Origin: Tubulanus polymorphus
Lineage: Eukaryota > Nemertea > Palaeonemertea > Tubulaniformes > Tubulanidae
DNA length: 64,000 nt
Reading direction: 5' to 3'
Assembly (NCBI RefSeq): GCF_964204645.1
Contig: NC_134027.1
Coordinates: 10,714,485 to 10,778,484 of the forward strand
Shown here: piece after piece, positions 34,184 through 45,965 of the stretch
Position numbering within the stretch: the stretch's first letter is position 1
Layout of the letters: each line of letters begins with the position of its first letter
The notes under the pieces: generated by a model
Seen by the model: the letters and a program-made list of their open reading frames with translations, nothing else
Told to the model about the DNA's origin: nothing
Databases searched by the model: none
Made by a program: the position numbers and the translations under genes

Positions 34184-36214
34184 ACAAACATGGCCACTCT
34201 CTCAATTTTCAATAATGGAAATCGTGTGTGCATTTCAATTATTTCGGCTGTTAGGGTTTTAAGGTACAATATAAGTTGATGATGTGATATGGCGATGTTA
34301 ATTAATGATAATTCCGCAGTGAAGCTAGTAACGAACGGTGCCGATTGAGTGTACAGCTGCCAAAAACACTGAAATGTGCGTGGTTGCGTAACTATTTGCA
34401 GTGAATTGCAGACGAAACATGAAGCCTTAACGGCCGTTTAAAAAAAAATTATACCAATCGCAATTGTAAAATAAAAATGAGATAGAACCTAAGTTAAAAT
34501 TCTGGCCATTTCTAAAATGTTATTACTAATTTTTAGTCAGTGCCGAACGTTTAGTTTTCCAACAATAATGAGCGGTGGTAGGTAGTCATGCAATTCAAGT
34601 CATCATTTATTACACGTTACTTCCGTGTTGAAAATCTCGCGAGTCCTGGACCAAACCCCATTGAACAATGTGATCTGTGTGCTGGCCACAAATGCACACA
34701 GATCACACTACACTACCCATTACACACTCCAGTATCCACAGCTTTCATATATCCATCCAAATATTTAGAGTGTCTTTCTTCCTGGATACATCTTAAGCCC
34801 AAAATGTGACCTGGTCAGAACGAAGATGGCCGACTGAAGGCTATTTTTGTTCGACAAGATCAGCACTTCTTACACATTTTTGAAGTTTTCATTGAGTGAA
34901 GTTATGAAGACACTTTACTTAATCATCTATTCATCTATTCATTTATTTCAGAGATAAATTGCAACAATGTAAACAGTATGAAAGATAATACATAATGTTG
35001 TAATATAAAACTGGGATTTCAGAAAAAGCAAGGCTTGTATAAACTGAAACCCTGAAAAGGAATGCTAAATGTACAAAAAGTAGTAGTTGGCCGAAAGGGA
35101 ACTACTATTCAAAATTAACTGCGATAAATACAGAGATATTTAGATACACCAGTATGTTTAATAAATATAGCAGCTTAAAGGGGAATGAATAAAGGAGGAT
35201 AATCAATTAATAAGTAGATACATAGTGGCGTTTCATCTTTGATTTGAAAATATTCAAATTTTTACTGGTTTTTATTGATTGACTAATTTGATACCAAAGT
35301 TTGGGACCCTTTACTCTCAATGAAATTTTTTTAACATTAGTATAGTAATGACTCAAACGGAGATTAGTCCTCTATCTGGTGTGGTGATTATGAATTGATG
35401 CATTTAACTCAAAAAGATCAGCGAACGTGCGAGGTAGAAGGTTGTGTGAATGACATTACACAAACGTATCGTGATCATCATGTCTTTATACCCTAATGGC
35501 CTATTCGTATGAGAAAAATTGGATCATAGTCACGCAATTGGTGGCCTTGGCGTAATCAGTCTTCATTCGTAGAAAGAAAAAGGTTTTTTTAGGAATAATA
35601 TCAACAATTTTAACTTATAGCCGTAATATTTGATACCACCCTCACGGGATTCGTCTCCTTAGGTGGAATCGGGGTTAAACAGTTTTGTGTTTCGACACAA
35701 GGGGAATTGAATATTGAATTACATACAATTTCTCTTGTTATTTTGGCATCTATGCATATTTTGTAACTACAATTAATTCCAAAGTTGTTGCTGCTCATGA
35801 CACGTTGTATAATTGCGGTGAGATTCAAGGTCATTAGTCTTTGTATGTTATATGGTCACGAGGGGCGTTGAATAGCCGAATAACTGTAGTACTATCGGAT
35901 CATATTGGTATTTGAGCATATTTTGTAACCCCAATCATTTGCACCAGGGGCGATGAATATTGAAGTTTCTGATAGTTGCCCATTTCAGACGACTTCCCTA
36001 GTGGGCGTGGCATCCCTAAACCCCTAGTTATACCCGTGTATATTTTCTTTTCACCCTTTTCTTCCCACTGTATTGAGAAACTGTTGCTTTGGAAAAGTAG
36101 GGCGTGCATGCGATACCCGTTGTATGGTGAATGATTGACACAATCTTTCGATAATCATTTATAATTCATTTTCTAAAAGATGACATGAATTACATGAAGT
36201 TGTCTAATCTTAAA
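34184..36214. other. Repeat-derived, no gene
   Basis: About 34771-34920 is a diverged internal piece of the AGCCCACTTGG family (AAGATGGCCGACTG word). About 35610-35950 carries two diverged units of the 125-bp satellite also found at 37460-37965. I see no supported gene. Confidence 0.5.
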
Positions 36215-36323
36215 GGGTCCAGTTCCACAGTTCTGAGTTAAGATTTAACTCTGAGTTAAATCATTGAAGATGAACTAACTTTAAGTCAGAGTTAACTCTA
36301 ACCCACAAGTGTGGAACTGGGTC
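36215..36323. mobile_element. MITE, GGGTCCAGTTCCACAG family
   Basis: Same inverted ends and GAGTTAA-rich inside as the copy at 4059-4167, 109 bp. Confidence 0.75.
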
Positions 36324-36599
36324 AAGAAGTTTATTTTTATCTTAAGATGAGTCAACTTCATGCAAAACTAGATCTAGTTAATCAACTCAGTTTTTACATC
36401 TCATCTTAATTTCTTATTTCGATACATTACGAGCCGATGTTGCATTGAGGAAGAAGATTTCTCTTAACTCTCATCTTGACTTTCATACAATTTCTGATTC
36501 TTTTTTCTTTCAAGTTTTTGTTGTACATTTCATTCTGGTTCGATGCAATTTGTTTAATACGGTATTAAACATGTTTATGAGCTTTCTACACGTACACAT

Positions 36600-36835
36600 T
36601 TCAGTGTAAGTCTAGTTCTTACATTTTTACTACTGCTCCTGGGGTCATTTTCTATTCTGGAATACTTTTTTTAAATTTCATCACAATCTTGATTATATAC
36701 ATGAACACTAACTGTACTATTTGTTTATTTTCATTCCGTGTTTCATTACGCATGACTATGTTATACTTTCAACCAACTGCATTTTATATTGCTGGTGCTT
36801 TTCTTTCAAATAAATATGTTTCGTTTATTTTCATA
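36600..36835. repeat. Inverted partner of 30273-30495
   Basis: Complement of the repeat at 30.3 kb with moderate divergence. It lies directly before the AGCCCACTTGG element. Confidence 0.65.
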
Positions 36836-36846
36836 CTTTCGTTTTT

Positions 36847-37464
36847 AGCCCACTTGGGACTTTAGTCCCAGCGGGCTATTGCGTTCACTTTTCGTCCGTC
36901 GTCCGTCCGTTCGTCCGTCCGAACGTAGACGGAATCCAGTTATTTTGGGAAGTTTTGAAGACTCTTCAAGGTAATGTCTTGATATTTGGTTCATAAAAGT
37001 ATCTACCCTAGACACATCTTCAGCCCAAAAACTGGCCCTATCAGGTTCAAGATGGCCGACTGGCAGCCATTGTTGTTCGCCAAAATCAGCACTTTTTACA
37101 CATTTTTGAACTTTTTGAGGGAAATTTTAAAGACGCTTAAATCAATTACCTTGATCTTTCGTATATATTTGAATCCCCCAAGGGCCCATCAATTGGGTCG
37201 ATTGGACTCAAGATGGCCGTCCTATGACCTTTTTAGTGCTCAAAAATGTAAATTTTGGCCCGAATTCTGAGTCCTGTAGTTTCCTACTGGTTTGCCATTT
37301 CTCATTGCAATTTTTGATGAGTATTCTTTGAAAATGGATCTTTTATACCCGAGAGAGGTGTTTTTGATCAGACAATTATGACGCAATTGGCGGCCATCTT
37401 GGTGTCATCAGTACTCATTCGTAGGTGGAAAAAGGTTTTCCCAAATTATATTGATTCTTAAGCA
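36847..37464. mobile_element. Non-autonomous element, AGCCCACTTGG family
   Basis: About 620 bp, collinear with 53891-54490. It begins with a hairpin (AGCCCACTTGGGAC / GTCCCAGCGGGCT), then CGTCCG repeats, CCAGTTATTTTGGG and an AAGATGGCCGACTGGCAG segment, and runs into the 125-bp satellite. Read on the other strand, a hairpin just before terminal CTAA is reminiscent of Helitron 3' ends (hairpin then CTRR). Such elements with internal tandem repeats are known in bivalves. Assignment is tentative. Confidence 0.55.
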
Positions 37465-37965
37465 TATTTCGTTACCACAATCAATTGCAAAGTTGTAGCT
37501 CATGACATGTTCTATGATTGTGATGAGTTTCAAGCCCATCGGTTTTTGTATATGGCCACCAGGGGTCGTTGAACAATACAATAACTTAGTATTTCTACAT
37601 TATATTCGTATCTATGCATATTTTGCTACCATAATCAATTGGAGAGTTGTAGCTTATGACATGGTCTATGATTGTGATATGTTTCAAGGACATAAATTGT
37701 TCTATATGGTGACTAGGGTGCGTTGAATGGGCGTTACCATGATCAATTGCAAAGTTGTAGCTCATGACATGTTCTATAATGATGGTGAGTGTCAATGTCA
37801 TTGGGCTTCGCATATGGTCACCAGGGGGCGTTGAATAGTAGAATAACTTGGTACTTCCATATCATATTGGTACTTAGGCATATTTTTTTACCACAATCAA
37901 TTACAAAATTGTAGCTGCTGACATGTGCTATGATTGTGGTGAGTTTCAAGGTCATTAGATTTTTT
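37465..37965. repeat. Diverged tandem repeat, about 125-bp unit
   Basis: About four units, each with AATCAATTGCAAAGTTGTAG, TCATGACATGTTCTATGATT, then GTTTCAAGG and a GGTCACCAGGGGGCGTTGAA segment. It continues from the element before it and is also found as two units near 35740-35950. Confidence 0.8.
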
Positions 37966-38288
37966 CAAGGTCATTGAATGGGGCATTGAAGCATTGGAAT
38001 ATTGAAATTGTTAGATTGTTGAGCATCGACCTTGAATCCGGGCCTTGAATCAGGATTTTTTCCCACTTCTTTACCGAAATGTTCACTTGCCACAGTAACA
38101 AGAGTTGCGACCGTGAGACAAAACATTAAAATGTGAGGTTTCATTTGGGCTCTTGTAAATATTTCTATTCATAATTCTACGATTATATGCAATTCCTTTC
38201 TTTAAGTCAAAAATCGCCACCATCTTTATTGACGACTACATAACTGGTCAATGAATAAAGCGATGCATATCTTTTTTTTCTTGGTTCA
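37966..38288. other. Non-coding 3' flank of locus D; signal-peptide-like stretch
   Basis: No intact gene is seen. On the minus strand near 38150-38070 there is a stretch (MKPHILMFCLTVATLVTVAS) that looks like a signal peptide after an ATG at 38142-38140. It has no downstream frame I can support. Confidence 0.3.
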
Positions 38289-39087
38289 TTATGCGCATAT
38301 TTTTCGGTCATTAATTTGACCACTTGTTACATACAGGTCATTCTCAATGACCACGCGATTTGCGTTTGACAATGAAATATCACCAGATCCATCTTTAGAA
38401 TCGAGAGCTTCATTGAATAGTCCTCTAACCGCTGAATCTCTGGTAGCTGTTTGCTTTGCTATTTCCATCAGGTCATCGTCATTCACTTCGTAATACGGAC
38501 TTTCTGACTCTTGTTCCAAACGATCGACTTCTAACTGGTAGTGGTCAAAATCTGTGTCGTTCAACGTGTTTTCTACGAGGTGTTCATCGAATTTGAATAA
38601 AAAATCAGTAAATCAGTAAGTGGGTTTGAAATTAGAAATCACAAATACAGCGCGAGGTATGTTTCGAGATATCGAAACGTTAAATTTGAATCCGGATATT
38701 CCACAAAACGGTTGTAGCTGTAAAAATGTTGAAGATACGAATTGTTGTGATATGTTTGGAGACACGTAACAATGTATATCATCGCAATCCAAACTTAATA
38801 AAAAACAGATTTGATTTATTTTCGATTAAATGAAATTTCTCTTACCGCGCCCTAGATTTGGTGATTCGTTTTTGTCCCCTTTCTTTTTCTTGTCGACTAG
38901 TGCATAAATCGTTGGTGCTGAAATTTGAAATGGATCTCAGTTTAGTGACCATTCGGTTCGTAATCTACGTTTAATTGAAATATAAATGGACAGCCATATT
39001 TACCTGGCTCCGTTGATAATGTGGCGCTGCCAACATGCGTTTCCATCAGCTCCGGGTCTCCAGAAATCGTGCATTGATCTTCATTCG
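38289..39087 (-). other. Tail cassette D3 (three exons)
   Basis: Exons 39087-39004 (NEDQ...SGDPEL), 38917-38846 (APTIYALVDKKKK) and 38572-38289 (ends in its own stop). All start in phase 1. SPYYEVNDDDLMEI is kept; the second ITIM-like site is lost, its Tyr replaced (GDISLS). Confidence 0.75.
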
Positions 39088-39226
39088 CTAAAAGGAAGGA
39101 AACTCCTGACACCTTACTTTTTCGAAAGACAATACAGTCGTACATTATTTGATTGTACGCAATTAAGGAGTTATAAGAGATATAAAATCAAATTTTCCTA
39201 GGAACCTGATGACATCGCTACACTCA

Positions 39227-39421
39227 GCCACGGCACGAAACCTGCCACTATAGGCCGAGTGCGCAGCTTAGATGATGTCATTGTTAGCCAATATAATATC
39301 CCGGTTTATTTTAGTACGGGTTTTCCATATTTATAGTTTATCCGTGAAATTTGGTGCGGCGGGCAATCATCGCACTGTACCTGCGCACCTGGTTAAGTGT
39401 GGCAGGGTTTCGTACCGTGGC
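39227..39421. mobile_element. MITE between tail cassettes D2 and D3
   Basis: 195 bp with inverted ends: GCCACGGCACGAAACCTGCC at the left and the complement, with two differences, at the right. No coding capacity. Confidence 0.7.
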
Positions 39422-39611
39422 AAGTCTCGATGCCGGGGATGATGGAAAAAGGATGGAATATCATTAAGCTGATAGACGTATCAATACTTTGTGTAGAGCG
39501 GAAACATTTCAGTCATTGAAAGATTGGGCAATAAATAGATTTGTCAGGTACTTCATAGATCTCCAGGCTTCTGGAAACACTTTTAGGGAGTAGGGCGCAC
39601 ATGTATTACGT

Positions 39612-40331
39612 TCAATGCACATCTGAAGTATCGATTAAATTACCAGTATGAGTGGTGTAGTAGTCGTAATTAAGTTGACCGCTTGTTACATATAGGTAAT
39701 TGTCAATGACCACACGATTTCCGTTTGACGGTGAAAAGTAATCAGATTCGTCTTTAGAATCGAAAGCTGCATTGATTTGTCCGCTATCCGGCTTTCTAAC
39801 GGTTGAATCTTGGTTTTCTGTTTTCCTTGCTATTTCCATCAGGTCATCGTCATTCACTTCGTAATACGGACTTTCTGACTCTTGGTCCAAAGGATCGAGT
39901 TCCAACTGGTAGTGGTCAAAGTGGTCAAAATCTGTGTCGTTCAATGTGTTTTCTACAAGGTGTTTATCGAATTTAAATAGAATCAGTAAATCAGTCAATG
40001 GAAAAGTTTGAAAATAGGAATTATTGTGAAACGCTTAGAGAGACGTATCACAATCAAAATGCAATTTTGATTAATGAAATTTCCCTTACCGCGCCCCAGA
40101 TTTGGTAATTCGTTTTTGTCCACTTTCTTTTTCATGTCGACTTGTGCATAAATGGGTGGTGCTGAAATTTGAAATGCATCTCAGTTTAATGATCACTCTG
40201 TCCATAATCTGTGTTGGATTGCAATATAAATCGACTGTTATATTTACCTGACTCTGCTGATAATGCAGGGCTGCCAGCATGTGTTTCTATCAGATCCTGG
40301 TTTCCAGAGATCGCGCATTGATCTTCATTCG
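39612..40331 (-). other. Tail cassette D2 (three exons)
   Basis: Exons 40331-40248, 40161-40090 (APPIYAQVDMKKK) and 39952-39612. The last has the same length, 341 nt, as in receptor C. SPYYEV is kept; the second site reads SDYFSP, which no longer fits the ITIM consensus. Confidence 0.8.
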
Positions 40332-41588
40332 CTGAAATAAAGACAGCTCCAAGCCAAGTTTTCCGAAGGAAATAATCGATGATTGGAAACGCCAACAAAT
40401 CGATCACTGCTAATCGATTCTGAGCAAATACCAAAACTCATATCATATCAAATAGTCTCAAATAATCTTCATAAAAGAAGGATTTCGATAGAAATTGTGA
40501 CAACGAGACCGTTTATTCCGAGGCATAAATTATACGGGCGATTTTTTGGTGATTATTCATGAAAATTCGGTATTTTATCGTTAGATGATTCATGCATGAA
40601 TATTATTGAACTGTTTAAGCACGGGATAATAGTAATGTAGGGCAAGTTTTAAACATTTGAAAATTAAGTGTAAAAACAGAAGACTGATCATAGTAAGATA
40701 TGCAAAATAGTGATAACGGGTTTTCTATAGTATAGTTTTTTACAATGCAGTTTCGAACGAAATTTGCTGAACGGTATGTAGATACATGTACCTGGTATGT
40801 GCCTTCATTGCAAGCTTTATGATTTCATACAATAGGGAAGTTTTCAGGTACCAGGTGCCATTTTGAGGCGGTCCAAGAGGTCCCGCTGCCACATTGTTGG
40901 ACAGATTCTAATTTTTTTTTCTTTACACTTAAACCTTCAGCGCGATTAAGTGTCAAAAATTTAAGTTACGTATCGTTAGAAAGGTGACAATTTCTTATTT
41001 TCTGATGGTGTTTATTTTCTTGGTTGCAACAAGCGGACACAGTAACAGCTTAAAAACGATTCGTCCCTTAAGAAGGCGCCTCAGAAAAATTGGTAATTCT
41101 GTGTCATTGCTGTAACTTTTACTTGTTTTGAGATACAATGTCGAATTTTTCTCTGAAGATAAAGTTTCATTTTAGGATTTGGTTGATTTTGCATTCGTAT
41201 AAACATCTTCATAGAAACGCGCGTGGCCACCGGGTGAGTTTAGTGCAGAGAGCGCGCGAGTGGTTTACTGTCGAAGGCATCTGCACACTTTTTTCTTGTA
41301 GCGAAAAACGTTGAGGATTCATTGACAGAGATTTTCCTTTGCAAAGATGCTAGATACTTTAATTTAGAAGAGATGTTGAATATCAAACCAGTCCTTATGT
41401 TTTCCCTTGAGGGGGTTCTTTTGTTTCCAGAGGGAACGGAACATTTTATCCCTGCAATGGAGGCAGAATTGAAAGTACAACATTAAGCTGGTGGAGATAC
41501 GTATCGACACTGTGTGGAATGGATACGTCCTACAGGTCATTGAAAGACCGGGCACTATGAATGGATTGGTCAGAGCTCCCATTAGATT
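40332..41588. other. Spacer between tail cassettes; non-coding
   Basis: About 1.2 kb between cassettes D1 and D2. No gene, RNA or clear repeat is recognised. Confidence 0.4.
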
Positions 41589-42527
41589 TCAATTACATCT
41601 CAATGTTTCCTGATAAACTTTAGGGAGGGTACATGCATAACGGCATAACTGAAGTAAATTACCAGCATGAGTACTGCAGTTTCGGTCATTGAGTTGACCA
41701 ATTTTTGCATACAGTTCATTTTCAATGACCACGCGATTTCCGTTCGACAGTAAATAGTCATCTGCAGTTTCGCCTTTAGAATCGAAAGCTTCGTTGATTA
41801 GTCCGCTATCCGGGTTTCTAACCGCTGAATCTCGGTTATCTGTTAGCTTCCTTATTTCCATCAGGTCATCATCATTCACTTCGTAATATGGACTTTCCGA
41901 CTCTCCGTCTAAAGGATCGAGCTCTAACTGGTAGTGGTCAAAATGGCCAAAATCCTTTTCGTTCAACGTGCTTTCTACAAAATTGTATAATTAGTTTATC
42001 GGATTTGAATAAAAGGAGGAAATTCGAAAATGGGTTTTCGAAAGTAGCAATCTCTTAAACAAAAATACAGCGGGGGTATTTTTTGAGATTTCGAAACTTA
42101 AAATTTGAATCAGGATTTTCCATAAAACAGCTTTAGCTGTAATAAATCTTGAACGCACGAATTTTTGTGATGCGTTTGGAGACAAAACGCATTTTTTTAT
42201 CTAACCAAATTTTTCTTAACAGACCGCGTTTAGAGACACATAACACAATCAAAAATTGATTAAAATAGCACTTTTGAAAAAGCACTTCCCTAACCGGTTA
42301 CTATACTTGGTAATACATTTGTGTCCCCTTTCTTTTTCTTGTCGACTGATGCGTAAATCGGTGGTGCTGAAATTTGAAATGAGTCGCGTATAATCGTTCT
42401 GCTTTTGGAAATAGCCGCAACTCAAATCGGCTGTTGTATTCACCTGGCTCTGCTGATAATGTTGAAGTACCAACGTACGTTTGTATCAGATCCGGATCTC
42501 CTGAAATCGCGTATGGATCTTCATCAC
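41589..42527 (-). other. Tail cassette D1 (three exons)
   Basis: Exons 42527-42444 (GDEDPYAISGDPDL), 42366-42295 (APPIYASVDKKKK) and 41974-41589. SPYYEV is kept; the second site is DDYLLS, lacking Ser at -2. The C-terminus is longer than in the others because a small deletion shifts the final frame. It is the cassette nearest the membrane span. Confidence 0.8.
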
Positions 42528-44609
42528 CTAGACAATATGAAACGAATAATAGGTATATGTAAACTGAGCATATCACGTAGGTTGATGTGAAGTTCTATAT
42601 GAGAAATCGACATTCTACCTTCCTCGGTTGTTTCGGCCAAAGTATTCTGAATGCGTGAGCTGTTAGTTTTCGTTGGGTTTTCAGGGTCATCGTCGATACT
42701 ATCTAAAATAATTCAACACGCGCAACATGTAATGTAGAAATCTAGCCGGATCTGGATTTGACATTACTTTTACCTATGCTGTCAGAAAGTTGTGTTTCCC
42801 CTTTACAAGCCCTACCAACATCGATGTTTCATCGCTCGTTTAGTTAATAGACCTTTTTCGTTGAGTTTTACCACTGGACACACTTGTTTGAACTGAATGG
42901 TCAGTCATTTTGAATTTTTTCAAGCTAGTCTTAAGTCAGTCTTAAGTTGGTCTTAACTGAGATTAGTGCTAAGACCTGTCTCTGCAACAGGTAGAATAGA
43001 CCAACTTAGTTAAGACCAAAATAAATGGCTAAGACCAACTATTGACTTAAGTTGGTCTTCATTTTAAGTCACGACTGTGCAACTGGGCCCAGGAGATAAC
43101 TCGATTGACTACATGAATTGGGTTGATGATAAAAAAGGTTAAGATTATAGATTATGGAAATCAAACGCCTGCATATTAGGCACTTGAATCCCGTACCACT
43201 GTAATGCCACCTCTGAAGCTATACAAAATATCGAAAAGCGTACGAAACAAAAATGAATATTATCAAGCCTGGCTTTATGTCTGAATACTTTCTGAGCAAA
43301 GAATCATCTATGGGTTTGTTTTACCGTTTCTTCGATCCAGATCGGCATTGTCGTCTGGGTCATATCGTTGTGAGTTGTTTCTAAATTGAAAAATATTTAT
43401 GACCTTTTTAAAAGATAAATCACCAAAATTGTCAGCTCATATCTTTAAGGTGAGCCGTTATGATTGAGGTTAAAGAAAATCCTCTCACACATTTTTCTTT
43501 TCTCTACATGTTATCAATCCTGAAATGGAAAGAAACGATTGTTCTATTATAACTATTACATAAGGTCTTGTGTGACAGATTTACTGTCGTGCACGGAATA
43601 TGAAAACGTTTTCGAAGCTTTTCACAGTTAGTATCCACAAGGAGGTTTTCGTTAAGACTATTACGCAAGAATATCAAACTACGACCTATTCGCTAAATGC
43701 AGTTTGATTAATGTAAAAGGCATTCAGAAAATCTTACCTCGCCTTCCGATATATATAGTCACGCCTATGATAATAAAGATAACCACAAGCCCAGTCACGA
43801 TCCCGACAATCAACGCCATTTTGTCTACAAAATGGAACAAATGTTGCGACTGACAAAAACTTCTCAAACACACTTGCCGAAATCATCAACGTGAGATTAC
43901 GATCGCGTAAATCGGTTATAGACAATGATATACAAATATGAGCTTGGTTCATCAGGTTTGTTTGTAGAAAAGTCCGATATTTAGTGGATGAACGGACATT
44001 GGAAAATATTTACTTAACAATATATACCAACCTGTTGTTTGCGATGGAGGTGGAGCGGTGGCATGTGTTTCCGGTAATGCATTTACTGGAACCGAATTGA
44101 AATGTGTTAAGAAAAATTGCAGTGTATGTTAAGATATTATGCAGGAGTATGTAGATAAATTTTCATGTATTTACTCCTTTGTTTTTGTCCTAGAAAAATA
44201 ATGTATAATTAAAAGAGCAATTAAGAAATAATCTAATCTAATCTAATAACAGACGTCGTAGTTTTCGCGCATTCTCAACAGACGAATCCACGCAAGGTCC
44301 TGGAAGAAACGACTAAACCATATCAAAGGTCAGATCTGTGCGGAATGCTTCATTGGAACTTGAAAAAAATATTGACAGTTTCCGTATTTTTCAAAACGAA
44401 CATTCTAAAACTTTTCAAATCATTCTTTTACATGGACGTACTAACGTTTACTCACCTATTGATAGCTTTACAGATTTTGTCAAATAAGAGCCGTCCATTT
44501 TAAACGACTCTACATTTAAGAGCCGTATAGTTATCTGATAGACCTTTTTATTCAATTCGATTCGATGTTGCAGGGATAGGTTGTCAGTTGCATATGATGG
44601 TTTAGAATG

Positions 44610-44725
44610 TAGGTAAAAATCCTCCCGGTAAAAATCCCAGACGATAAAAGTCCCCCCAGGTAAAAATCGCCCCGCTAAAAATAAAGGATTTTTACCGGGG
44701 GGATATTAACCGAGGGGATTTTTGA
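44610..44725. repeat. Low-complexity GGTAAAAATCC repeat, partly inverted
   Basis: Six or so degenerate copies of GGTAAAAATCC-like words, then the complement GGATTTTTACCGGGGGG. It interrupts the Ig 2 exon of locus D. Confidence 0.8.
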
Positions 44726-45965
44726 CCTGTTACCGATGGTTTAACTTTGGTTTTGCCCACCATCGCAACTGACTTTTCGGGTAACCAGCCGGAGATATCT
44801 CGCATACATAAATAGTTCCACCGTCTATCGACAGCATGAGAACTGCCTTTTCGGGTTTGACTAATAATATGAATGATAAGATACCATTTCAGTTTTTGCT
44901 AAGTTAAAAGTTGAGTCTCATTTGCTATACGAACCTTATGGACAAACCTTTTATTTGAAGTCGAATAGAACACGCTTGACTCAGGGGTCTATTACCGCTG
45001 GGAGGAGAAGCTTGGCACACGCAGTAGTACGTTGCAGCTTCCCCCAGTGTATACGTAATCTTGAATAAAGCATAACGTTAGTGGAATTCATGTCGCGAAC
45101 GTGCAATGATATTTTCGTTCAAGTACAATTATAGTGTATGCTAACGTTGAACTCAACTCGTAATGGCTTTCAAAGTCAAAACATTCGGCTACTTATACTC
45201 TCTAACGTACACATACGTAATCGATTAAATAAGGGGAAAGATTAGACAGCGTATTCTTGTTTTGTCGGTGAAATATCAAGTCAACGCAGGTGATAAAAAG
45301 TGACATCATCTACGATCACAAAAATCTAATGATAATGCAAGAATGTATGGGTAGCATCGACAACAAAAGAGTGATGTTTGCAGTTTTCTTGGGTGTATGA
45401 AAGCCTCTGCCTAGTGTAAGAGGCCACCATTACAGCCATTACGGAATAGCATACCATTAAAAGAGGGATACCGTATTAATGACGTGATATTCCAGCTTAA
45501 TATATACTAACAATTGAAACCATGTTCTAGTAAATGAAAATTAAAAAGTATTATCGCATTGTTGCAAATTTAGAAATGAATTTTACTAGAAATGAAAACT
45601 AGAGATTCACATGGTTTGAATAGTACAAAACCTGTCTAAATCCATCTATGGACCAATGAAACGTGATAAAACATGCATCACAAATAGTTTTTAAAAAAGA
45701 GAAAAAAAATGACCAAACGAAACCCGCGGACAAAAGTACCCTAACAAAAAGGCGGCTAGCAACTATAAGATAGTTCATTGTCTAATCATTTAAGAAAATA
45801 GTACATGGATGTAGCTAGCATAAGTTTGTTATGAGGTAAGCCTGTCTTGATTTGAAAACCCGCTTTTATACAACATCTCTTAGTGAAATCAAAATTACCT
45901 TCAGTCGCTGTACATGCGTAGCAATGAATTAACACAAGCAAAACACAAGTCCGAAATCCTGACAT

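Larger units (their letters stand above)
38289..45965 (-). pseudogene. Receptor locus D: decayed ectodomain, triplicated tail
   Basis: Exons recognised from homology to copies A-C: 45965-45899 signal peptide (MSGFRTCVLLVLIHCYAC), 3' end of Ig 1 at 44948, Ig 2 from about 44874, 44085-44032 short stalk, 43824-43738 membrane span, 43519-43489 microexon, 43380-43325 RYDPDD exon, 42702-42619 acidic exon, then three cassettes of three tail exons each. Ig 1 carries a TGA where the Trp after the first Cys should be, plus a frameshift before YYCVC. Ig 2 is cut by a low-complexity insertion and stops. All exons from the membrane span to the tail end are open with correct splice sites. Either a pseudogene whose tail has decayed less, or a gene using other 5' exons. 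Confidence 0.65.

Noticed and set aside
38070..38142. Signal-peptide-like start on the minus strand
   Set aside because: No continuing frame or downstream exon could be tied to it; noted only as part of the flank of locus D.
42920..43095. Full MITE of the GGGTCCAGTTCC family
   Set aside because: Only the right end (CAACTGGGCCC) is recognisable; the inner CTTAAG-rich words are repeated but the left terminus is absent.
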